A stretch of DNA of 64,000 nt from Rotaria sp. Silwood1 (taxonomy: Eukaryota; Rotifera; Eurotatoria; Philodinida; Philodinidae), in the NCBI GenBank assembly GCA_905250075.1, contig CAJNOP010000010.1:1426001-1490000 (forward strand). The letters are read 5' to 3'. Position 1 is the first letter of the stretch, and each line of letters begins with the position of its first letter. Below the pieces are notes generated by a model. That model had not been told where the DNA came from and ran no database searches. It saw nothing but the letters and a program-made list of their open reading frames with translations. The translations under genes and the position numbers were made by a program. Of this stretch, positions 25,885 through 35,458 are shown in pieces.

Positions 25885-26813
25885 CAGTGGTTTGCAAAAA
25901 AAACGTGGAACAAACATGTGGCTTATATTAGCGCCTAAGTTAATCGTCTTGAAAAAAATGTTTCGTTATTTCATACACAATAGTTCATAGTTTAACAACA
26001 TCCCGTTCAGTATTGTGTTCTCTCTTCTTTTACTTCAAAAACTTAATTGCATCTTTTTTTATGCGATTTGTCAAACTAATTACAACTTATTTTTTCATGA
26101 GTTCATTTTTAGTTTGTAAAAAGTCTTCAGTTTACTTGTATGTTTTAATTTTCTTTTCCAGACTCAATGTTTCACACATTCCAAACATTTTCAATGAAAT
26201 TAATATCCGGGTTGTTGAGTGACTAGTCTAAAATATGAGAAATCGTAGTGACGACGAGTATTTCTCATATTTTAGACTGGTCGTCAATCAGCACGAATTC
26301 GAATGGAACCAAAAATGATTGACATATTATGAAACAATTAAGAGACATTAGTTTTGTGACTTTTCAATCGATTCATCGATCGCGACTTTGTAATTTCACG
26401 TAATGAACTGATCTCGTACTCGACTGTATGTAGTATCAATCTTACGATTGTCCATAATTTATCCGTTCGCTACTTTAAAGAACTTGGGTACTTGAGCTGT
26501 CTCAACTGATAAGTAATTATAGGCAAAGGTGTGTTTGTAGCCTGATGGTTTTTTGTCTGGCTGAACGAATTCCCTTGCTTCAATAATATAATAGAGAAAT
26601 ATGCTATTGTTTCGTATTGTTTGGCTTTACCATATCGAACTCTGCTCTAATAACGAAAAAACACAAATCGATAAAGTAAATAAATATATTAAGTAGATAA
26701 CCTACTAAATATAAATCTACGATAACAGCAAAAGATGCCCTCGAAAAAAAAAACTAGGAAATATTAAAACTTTGTGTTGACTAATTATTCCAAGTTTTTT
26801 TTGCAAACCACTG
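25885..26813 (-). mobile_element. Tc1/mariner-type element relic
   Basis: Terminal inverted repeats beginning CAGTGGTTTGCAAAAAAAAC are found at 25885 and, inverted, ending at 26813. Each is bordered by TA (25883-25884 and 26814-26815), the target duplication expected of the Tc1/mariner superfamily. At 929 bp it is shorter than an intact element of about 1.3-1.6 kb. On the minus strand near 26170-26215 a fragment reads NPDINFIENVW, matching the SPDLNPIENVW-type motif around the third catalytic acid of the transposase. That frame is broken by many stops. It is therefore an internally deleted, dead copy. It also contains a separate 23-bp inverted repeat (26221-26282). Confidence 0.8.
26221..26282. 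repeat. 23-bp inverted repeat within the Tc1 relic
   Basis: Arm 26221-26243 reads GACTAGTCTAAAATATGAGA plus AAT. Arm 26260-26282 is its inverse complement with one mismatch. The loop is 16 nt. It lies just beyond the transposase motif, inside coding remnants, so it is an insertion or local inverted duplication and not part of the termini. Confidence 0.8.
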
Positions 26814-27051
26814 TATTACTTCTTAATTTACTGTCAGCAATTATTTCAGAACTTCACAATTCTGTATATTTGAAATATATTTCATAATGCCAAACATAAA
26901 TATGTAAATACTGTTTTAAATAGTATTATGAAAACTATGTAGAAGTTTTTTTTTTACGCAAACTTTTATAAGTCACATCATAACTCGAACATATTTTTAT
27001 AATATATATATATACTGATGGATAGAGGATGCTTGTTTTCTAGTTAAAATC

Positions 27052-29245
27052 TTATAATTGTCTTTAGAGAATAAAATAAAATATTTTTTTTGTTCATTAT
27101 TACTATCATACCTTCCTTTGTTTCTCCAACGATCTTTTTTTTCCATAATCCATGTTCGACTTTTTTTTAATGATTTACCACGAAGATTTTTATAACGTTG
27201 TCTATAGTATTAAATATATATATATATATTTGTATTTGTATTCATATACTTGGTTTTTTTTCTCTTACCGTTCTTTATCAAATCGTGCTTGAGTAGGAAT
27301 TTCTTCGTTACCTTCTTCTCCTGTTAAACCTTGAGGTAATTGTTGAATTTGACCACCAGCAAACAAACACAAAAACATTCTTTACAAAAATAAAAAAAGA
27401 AATAATAATTCATAGTTACAATAGTAAACAAAACTCTCTTCCACTCTCGTATCTTGGTTAGTATACATGCTGATGAAGGTCAATCCAAGTGTTTCAATAC
27501 AACGAGAATCATGATGAAGAGTATTGAAAAAAGATTGTCTGTTCTATTTTTTGTTATCTATTATCAAGTACATGACTAATTTTTGATACGTTAGTATGCA
27601 AATAGAGTTTAGTCTATGCTCTTTTTGTTTTTAGTCAAGTAATTTAATTGATGATTGTTGTCTTTCTACCAACACAATGACTATTCGACTAGTATTTTTA
27701 TTTGAAACATGTCTGTAATAATATTTAATTCCAGATAAAGCTTATGTATGAATTTCAGCTCGATCGTTGAACTATACATGAGTTATGATTTTAAAGGTCA
27801 GCATTTTATTTCTTCCTAGCCGAGTGTAATGAAGAATAGGTCGACTGACAAAGTTCTTTTTTTTCCAGAATTGTTAAGTTAAAAGGATAAACAGTTACCA
27901 TCCTTCATAATTCTCATTCTATTTAAACACTCGTGTGTCACACCGTCATTCTCATTGAAATAGGTGCACATAAATTTCGCCTCTACCACTATGGTAGTCA
28001 AGATACAGAGAAATATGAAAAATTTTGTTCACTAATATATTTACTTCTTTGCTCGTGTACTATGTGGATAATCCACAACAAGACCACCAGTAAAACCAGC
28101 TTTCATTGCTTGTTGTGTGATCATATCAACCTGAAAATAAGAAAAGATTAATAAAAAACTTTTTTTTAAATTAATTCATGCTTTACTTGATTTGGTGTTT
28201 CTGGATAAAATTGTAGTACAGCTCGAGCACCGCGAGTCTAAAAATAAATCATCAATCAAAAAAGAAAATCTTCACTTTTTTCTTTTTTTGGTTTTACCAA
28301 ACAACTATAAAGTGTTGAAAAAAATTTATAGAGTCGTTTTACTGGATTATGATAATTTTTATCAGCTTGACATAACCACTGTAATGCTGAAATACTAAAT
28401 AATAATAATAATAATATTTATTAGTTTTGTTTTTCGATTAATCTAATACATATTTCATTACCTTATAGCACCATCGAATGAACCAGCACGAAATGGCATT
28501 CCATAACCAATATCACCTAATATAAGATCACCTTCAACTTCTCGTTCTTGTGCTACATCTAAAAGTTAACAGTAAATCTTAATATGAAACTTAAGCAAAA
28601 AACATATCCAAACTGTCGAACGTTATTTTATTGAACATATCTTTCTTGAATATTCAATTTCTAAGTAGACTCAATTATTGTGTTTATTTATGATTAATAA
28701 TTATGGATTCGAATATTTTTGAGCTTTTCTTAATACTATCAAGACTTACTCGTATCTATAAAATGACATTCGACTAGTGGAATATTGTCTTGTTAGTTTA
28801 AAAAACAAACCTAACATTGCTTGTGATATATCAAGTCCAACCCATTGATGACCTAACTCTGTTAGTACTTCTCCACTTAAACCAGAACCACATCTGAATA
28901 AGAAAATAATCAAATATCTAGAAATATTTCTTTTCTTCTTACCCAATATCAAGTACTAAACATGATTCTTCATCAGGTAAATTTAGTAATTCAATAGCAC
29001 GTTCAGATAATTTTGTTTGTACATCAATAATATGTGTACTAAAATATGAATGTGTTTTTTTTTTTGAAATTAATATTTATATTCATAATATACTTTTGAG
29101 AATATTTTCGAGCTTCTTCTTCGTTATAAAACTAAAAAAAGTAATCATCGAGAAAAAAAATTTTTATTATCAAAAATGAATATATTTATGTATATTAACG
29201 TACAATGTCCGGTGGACCTTGATGTTCTGGTCGCTTTGATGCCAT
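27052..29245 (-). CDS. BUD23: BUD23, 18S rRNA (guanine-N7) methyltransferase (about 266 aa)
   Basis: A SAM-dependent methyltransferase that modifies a guanine of 18S rRNA and supports small-subunit maturation with TRMT112. Exons in order: 29204-29245, 29094-29131, 28943-29038, 28811-28893, 28462-28558, 28298-28394, 28187-28237, 28045-28130, 27269-27379, 27112-27201 and a proposed last exon 27052-27061. Phases agree throughout. It opens [14 protein letters not shown], as in animal BUD23. SAM motif I is DIGCGSGLSG (57-66), the acidic loop is GLDIS (78-82), and SISALQWLC and the C-terminal [18 protein letters not shown] segment are clear. The final 10-nt exon, coding RQL before a stop, is uncertain. 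The conserved GRKR...RF tail of animal and yeast BUD23 was not found downstream, where a Tc1 relic begins 239 bp away. Intron 8 (27380-28044) is unusually long. Confidence 0.92.
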
Positions 29246-30439
29246 GATGAAATTTTTGATTTTTGATAGATAATGTATTATAAAAATCTACTTTATACAT
29301 GCGTATTGACGATCTATGTTTTATTGGAGAAAACCAATGAACAATATATGTAGTAGAACGATAGATGACACTCTGTAACAATAAAAAAAAACCAAATCGT
29401 GAGTTTTTTTTTGTTCTAACACATTTATTTAGACTTTTCACTATTTAAATTTTGATAAAGAATATTTTGGAAACTTATATCAAGTTTTGACTACAAAATG
29501 TTTAATAGAAATTCTGTCTAGTAAAAGAAAATCAGTTAGACAGTGTATTTGATATGCTTTCAAGTAATCTTTTTCGAATTTTTGAAATTGGTACGCGAAA
29601 AGTTCATTAGAATAAAAATTTCACATAGCTCTTCAACAATTCTCATGATTTGATTGAATCATATGTATATATCTATAAACATAGAAGACAATATAATTTT
29701 GTTCAAGCCTAAATTCGAATTATCTACTATTGTAAAACAAATCTTGTCATCAGAATTTGATGAAGAAATGGCAAATGATAATGATACTTTAATAAACCAG
29801 TCATACTGTAGACATTCTACCGTATTGGCAGAAATGTCAACGATGTTCATGTTACTATTGAAAGATTATTACAGTAAATGTTCTAACTGTTCGAAATATT
29901 TTTACAATCACATTCTAAATTGTAATAGAATACACAAGAGAGTTTACAGGTGTCCAATCATTATTTGATCGAGATGATATTCATTTGATCAGTACTAGTC
30001 ACTAATAGAAAAGCTGACTTTCGAGTTTCATCTTCGAATTTTCTATCAAGAAAGTTCTCTGTGAGATAAATTGATTGTACAACTAATATTTCCTATTTTG
30101 AGATGTAATTATATGAACAAAATTTGCTGTTACATACAGGAGAATTTTGAATATTTAATACTCTTATGATAGGAGATGTTAGAAAAGCTGTAACTTACCC
30201 TCTCAACTAATTTCATTGAGAACTTTATTCATATAAAGTTTGAAGTCGAAAGTCGATTCTTCATCTAACCGTAGCTTTTCTGTTGAAAAATCTAGTAAAA
30301 TTTCGATATTTCGAGAACAAAAGGTTGGAAAACCACACCATTCTAGTCCTTCTATTACTTTCTAGCATTCATCAAACGAACCTAGTCTCGGTCGAAAAAC
30401 GATTTAATACCGGAAGAAGCTCCTTAATTACTATGTACA
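29246..30439. other. Intergenic region upstream of BUD23
   Basis: This includes the BUD23 promoter and 5' UTR. A plus-strand ORF at 29663-29968 could encode about 100 residues with a CSNCSKYFYNH segment, but it has no splice context or family match, so I do not call it a gene. A stretch at about 30300-30390 (TTTCGATATTTCGAG, then AAACCACACCATTCTAG) resembles one at 52330-52420, suggesting an old dispersed repeat. Confidence 0.35.
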
Positions 30440-31037
30440 ATTAGTATTCATTTTTGAAAATAAGGCAAACCGAGAGAATGCCTATAACTTTTGAAGAAAA
30501 TGTGATAGAGACCTGCGGTTTTCATCGTTCCGTAGAGCACAGCACGGCACATAGTAGTACCAAATATCAGATCTACAGATAAAGTTTAACATAGCATATA
30601 TTTCTCTACAATATTCATGACGCTCTAGTTCCCTAATAGTACGACGAGATTTGATTTCCAAACAGTGAGATCAATAGCCCAGATCGAGATCTACAATTCT
30701 GGAGCAACCCCAGATCTCCATCTCATACGGTTCAAAAGTTATAGACATTCCTTAGAAACGTCTTATCTCAAAAAATGAATATTAGATCTTGATCTGGACT
30801 ATCAATCTCACTATTTGAAAATCAAAACTCGTCGTATTATTAGGGAACTAGAGCGTCGTAAATATTGCAGAGAAATATATACTATGTTAAACTTTATCTG
30901 TAGGTCTGATATTTGGTACTACTATGTGCCCTGATGTGCTCTACAAAACGATGAAAATCGCAGGTCCCTATCACGCTTCCTTCAAAAGTTGTAGGCATTC
31001 TCTCGGACTGTCTTATTTCCAAAAATGGATACTAGTA
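30440..31037. mobile_element. Foldback element with long terminal inverted repeats
   Basis: The left arm, about 30440-30692, and the right arm, about 30785-31037, are inverted copies over some 250 nt. Examples are CCGAGAGAATGCC at 30470-30482 against its inverse GGCATTCTCTCGG near 31000, and ACTAGAGCGTCG near 30850 against its inverse near 30630. The loop, about 30693-30784, holds a further diverged copy of the outer end (TTCAAAAGTTATAGACATTCC, compare TTCAAAAGTTGTAGGCATTC at the right end). No ORF is present. It is a non-autonomous foldback or MITE element; target duplication was not resolved. Confidence 0.85.
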
Positions 31038-32190
31038 TCAATACACACGAAATTAAAACGTTTTTAATAGTGCAGATATCATCTTAGAAGACCACTAAAA
31101 TGCACATGTCTAAATTTCAGCAACGAGCATCCTCACTGTCTTTTAGACAAAGCTTCTCGTAAATTTTTAGAAAAAAAAATTCAAATGAGGCATTCTAAAA
31201 AGTCGTTGTGATATGCCATCCTCGATTGTTAAAGTACAATTTAAGTGCTTAGCTCAAGCTGTCTAATAAAAAATATTATTTATTACTTTCATTGAAATGA
31301 TTTTCAGATTAAAATATGTCCTTAGAAGATTATATTTTCTTTTATAAAAGAAGAAAGCTCGAGGACCAAAAATGTCAAAAAATAAGACTTAAACCATTCA
31401 CTATGACAAATATCTATTGAGATGTAGACATGAATTTCAGAATTTTATCTTCTACTACTCCTTATATTGTTTCAATAGAAGCTATTTGTTCATGAATTTT
31501 TTATTTTTGTATGAAAATGATTCGAAGAATCCCAACTATGCGAACACACCGTCTGACTTGCTTCGGCAATCATTCATACGATCTTACAAATAATCATTTA
31601 GAAATCTTTGTTATCTTGCTGGAGTCCTAATGTTGTTACTAAAAAAAAATTAACTCTTGAAGTACAAAAAGTTGATCTGGTAACCATCGGATTTTCTTGA
31701 CAATTTTGCTTTTCAAAATGCATTTTTCTTTCTAAATTATAATGTTCTTCAAAAGGAATAGAATGTATTCATTTGAAATATTAGGCATTCATTAGAAAAT
31801 CTCTATTAGATAATTAACATATCAATTGCATGTCATGCATGAAGTTTTTACCATAATCTGAAAAGCTAATGATAAAGAAATATAAAAGAAAACTGTTTAT
31901 AACACAATTAAAAAGGATGATTTTAGTTTAATCAAGTAGAATAAGAAGACATCTCTTCTTGATAAAAAAGAAATCTAAAGTTACTTTATCAGAATGGTTC
32001 TTTTCTTAATCTTTTCTTAAAATTGTAGCGAACTAAATCGAGAGCTACTTATAGAAAATTGTTTTTACCTACGCATTACCGAAAAAGTTTTCATTATAAA
32101 ATATCACGTATTTCATAAGAATCAAAGAAAAAGAAAATTCCATTAGACTACAATACACAAATTAAGTACTAGCCAGTTGACAAATTAATA
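31038..32190. other. Intergenic region
   Basis: About 1.15 kb of AT-rich sequence between the foldback element and the small secreted-protein gene. No ORF, repeat or RNA gene was recognised. The last few hundred bases presumably contain the promoter of the gene starting at 32191. Confidence 0.35.
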
Positions 32191-32498
32191 ATGTCATTAG
32201 GTTTGATTAAATGAATATTTAATGTTCGTTTTTATTTAATATTTCGTATTTTTTAGTACGTATCCTTGTTATCATTGCCCTTTTAGCAATAACAATCAGC
32301 GATAGTTTTCCAAATGCATATCTATCTTCTTTAAACAATGATCCATCAACAATTGCTGTTAAGCCAAATATTGTACGCAGAGAAGATTTCGATCCCTATG
32401 GTCTTAATTCAATTTTAAGTCGATTTAGTAAAAGTTCGAATTCGTACGATATTGATCACAACAAGAAATTTTTTTCAGATGAAATTAATTTTGTTTAA
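32191..32498 (+). CDS. Small secreted protein, candidate peptide precursor (83 aa)
   Basis: Two exons were joined: 32191-32200 (ATG TCA TTA G) and 32257-32498, separated by a 56-nt GT-AG intron of phase 1. The product opens MSLVRILVIIALLAITISDS, a good signal peptide with cleavage near SFPNA. After about 20 residues comes a dibasic RR (about 44-45), followed by EDFDPYGLNSILSRFSKSS and a polar tail rich in Asp, Asn and Lys. There are no cysteines and no Gly-KR amidation site. The layout (signal peptide, short propeptide, dibasic site) resembles a peptide hormone precursor, but I do not recognise the family, so the hormone role is inference. The tiny first exon is supported by exact phase and by completing the signal peptide with its methionine. 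It could also be a small secreted structural or defence peptide. Confidence 0.65.
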
Positions 32499-33235
32499 AG
32501 CATTCAAGTTTTAAATCATATATATGATGGTTTTTAAAATAAATTTTGAATGCAAAATTTTTTTTTTGTGTGCAAGTTGAAAAGTATGAATACATGCACT
32601 TCTCCTTCGAATACAACTATTTGGTCGCATTTTGATTTTGAAGAAACATATGTATTCTAAATTAGATTTAATATCATATTTATTTTCGCTTGGAAACATT
32701 TATCCGCACTGTATTTTTTTGGAATAAACTGTTTAAAGACATGCAGATTATAGCCGTAATTAGCATAAATTCCGTTAGTATATCTTTATTCTCATATGAA
32801 TTGTAAAATGAATTTCACATACAATCAATGCACACCAAGACTCGTAGAAAGAAACTTCTGTTGAAAAAAAATCATCTAATAAGCATAATTTGATTTGTAC
32901 ATCATAATATATTTCAATAATAATGGCTCTATGGTTTATTTTATTTCGAAATATATCAATTTTAATGCATGAATATTTATATACGACTATCCATAAAGAG
33001 CATTCAACTAAAGGAAGGATGCAACAAAACTAGATCATTCTGAACAGAAGATAAGAAATGGTCAAATAGTTTTGAACGTTCAAACACTTAATATGAATAT
33101 TTTTCTCTTTTTTCCATAGGTTTATAAAAAATTAAATTTATTTCTTTTTACCTTTATACTTGCATACCTTTCAAAGTTGTAAGAATATATTAGTCGTCTT
33201 AGTCCCTTTCATCGCTTTGCGTGTAGGTGAACGAA
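32499..33235. other. Intergenic region
   Basis: 3' flank of the secreted-protein gene. It is AT-rich, with no ORF that I trust, up to the ACGG/CCGT-rich palindromic element. Confidence 0.35.
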
Positions 33236-33500
33236 ACATGCCCAGGTCGAACGATATGGTCCGTAAACGGTCGTTTACGGTTACCTTACGACTCATAAAC
33301 GGACCGTATACGGCCGTAATATCGGGCACAGAAATACGGCCTTATCATAATGAGATTACGCCCCGTGTACTGTGAAAATACGGCCTCGTATACGGTGCCG
33401 TATTACTGTGCCCATGATTACGAGAAAATACGGTCCGTTTACGGAGTCGTATGAAGCAAATTTACGGTGAAAATACGGATAGCCGTATCCATAGATCTGG
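33236..33500. mobile_element. ACGG/CCGT-rich palindromic element
   Basis: This stretch stands out as GC-richer than its surroundings and is built from many inverted ACGG/CCGT units, such as GGTCCGTAAACGG, GGACCGTATACGGCCGTA and ACGGTCCGTTTACGG. The ends, GCCCAGGTCGAACGATATGG and CCATAGATCTGGGTGC, are imperfect inverse complements, consistent with terminal repeats. The 71-codon ORF across it (33160-33375) is a by-product. A decayed relative is at about 57200-57360. It is probably a non-autonomous DNA element; the family is unknown. Confidence 0.65.
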
Positions 33501-35354
33501 GTGCTCATCTATACACATCCACATTCAACACAGCCAAAAAGACTAAAGAGACTATAAGAACTAAAGAAACTGAGAGACCTAAAAAGATCAGAAGGAACTA
33601 AAAGGAGAAAAATAAAGAATCATAGGAGCTTGAAAAGCATGAAAGAAACACGGGATACATCTATTTTTTCGTAAACTCTTGCTCATAAAAATACAATGCA
33701 TTTAAAGAAACAAAAAGCATACAATAAATAATACTTTTGTTTGCTACTTATGAAATATTTGTTTTGTTTTCACTTCAATTCTTTATATATTTATTTAATG
33801 AACTATTAGTTAATAAAAAGGAAGAAGTATATTTGAACGAGCAGACTGTCTCTAGAAAGTTGTCTTTGAAACTGGAAGTTCAGGAGAAGGGAAAGAGTTA
33901 AAGAAAAAATGTGATTTTTATCTGAATGTCCTATATGGATCATTCCTATATTAATGATATATTAATACATTTCAAAATAACCAAGATGATTGAAAAATTT
34001 TACGGTCAATTATAACAGATGTCAAGTGCATCAGGATGAGAAATATTAAAAAGAAAAGCATGAATGCGTTATTCCTTAGAGAGACATACACTGATGCCAA
34101 ACTTTCAATGTTAATGGCAGTGAATTGCAAAACTACATTGAATAGGATTGATTTAGGTTTTTTTTTTTTTGGGAACTGATTCGAATCAAAAGTCATTACA
34201 CGCTAACGAATTTATTAGAACATTAGTCTGAGATAGAACTGGTTTGTGTTTATTTTTTCATTAAACTTAGTCTATTCCTCTTTTGTTGTATTGGTTATGT
34301 TGAAGATACACATTTTAGTTTTTCGCATAAGTATCGATTACAAATGAGAGAAAAACTTGACTAATGTACAATTACATTTGTTTTCTAAAATATGTTTGCA
34401 AATTCAAGCATCGATGCAGGCATGGGTTTAGAACAAAAAATATTCACGAATAAAGTTACAATTGACGAGATTTTTATATTAAATAATACATCTATGCACA
34501 CTACATACGTGATATCGTATTCAAAGTGTTTTAAGAAAAATCCTAAAAGAGTTTGAGCTTGTGAAGCTTACTTCCATGATTATGATTATTTTATTGATTG
34601 TTTTCATTTGACACAAGATATATAAAGAAATGTTGGACAACGAAATTTCAATTTGAAGCATGTCTGTGCTTCAAGATAGAAAACTTGCTGATTCAAATGT
34701 CTTTCATGTCATGCTTTTTGACACTGTCAAATCTTTAGTTCATTTATAATCAATTCTCAGTTAAAGTATTATTTTGATTACGTATTTGAATAGAGTACAA
34801 AGTTTGGATTCCAGTTAACTACTTTTGATTCTCACAAATAATGTTTAGATGATCACAAAATCAATCATTATTTTGTGTCAAAACTTTTGAACTAAGGTCG
34901 ATATTTATCGATCTGTCATTCTAAAATACAGTTATTTATTTAGACTTAAAAAATCCTTGTTTCAAAACAAAATAACTATGTCCTTTCAATTTCGACAATT
35001 TCTATTTGAAAAAAAAAACGCGAAAAATAGGATTTTTATTGTTAAATCTATCCTTTTATTTCTACTACACAAAATTTCATTCAAAAAAACTATGAAGAAT
35101 GTGTAAGCTTTTAAAGACCTAAATTTTTTTCGACAAGCTGACATAAAATTTTTAAACTTTTCCAATCCTATCATGAGAATGTAACTTATCAGATCTTGTA
35201 TCTCAAATAGTTATGCACAATATAATGATATAATATTCAATAATTAACAGTAGATATCAGACTTGAATGTGGCATACAACTTCAGCATTTAAAGAAAATG
35301 ATATTTTAATATAATAAGTAATCATGAATTAACCATTGAGCAAGTTATTTTAGG
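33501..35354. other. Intergenic region
   Basis: AT-rich sequence with no gene, repeat or RNA that I can support. A short tandem-like stretch at about 33540-33600 repeats ACTAAAGA and AGACTAAA units. Minus-strand ORFs of 60-75 codons near 34.0-35.2 kb look random. Confidence 0.35.
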
Positions 35355-35358
35355 TTAC

Positions 35359-35454
35359 TGTCGGAAGACGTTCGACTCCATCTTTTGGCTGTCAGTGAGG
35401 CTAAGAAAATCTTAATAAAGTTCGTGTTTATGGCGTGTCGAGAACGAGATCTCA
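35359..35454 (+). mobile_element. Possible very short solo LTR (TG...CA, TTAC duplication)
   Basis: The 96-bp segment starts TGTCGGAAGACG and ends GAGATCTCA, is locally GC-richer, and is flanked on both sides by TTAC (35355-35358 and 35455-35458). An AATAAA lies inside near 35414. TG...CA ends, a four-base duplication and an internal polyadenylation signal fit a solo LTR of a TRIM-type retroelement. A four-base match can arise by chance, and no second copy is in the window. Confidence 0.35.
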
Positions 35455-35458
35455 TTAC

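Noticed and set aside
29663..29968. About 100-codon plus-strand ORF beyond the BUD23 start
   Set aside because: No homology, splice partner or codon pattern like the confirmed genes; probably chance in AT-rich DNA.
33160..33375. 71-codon plus-strand ORF
   Set aside because: It crosses into the ACGG/CCGT palindromic element, and its apparent protein-like composition comes from that repeat.
35370..35385. TTCGACTCC resembling a tRNA T-loop
   Set aside because: No matching T-stem, anticodon arm or acceptor stem could be folded around it.
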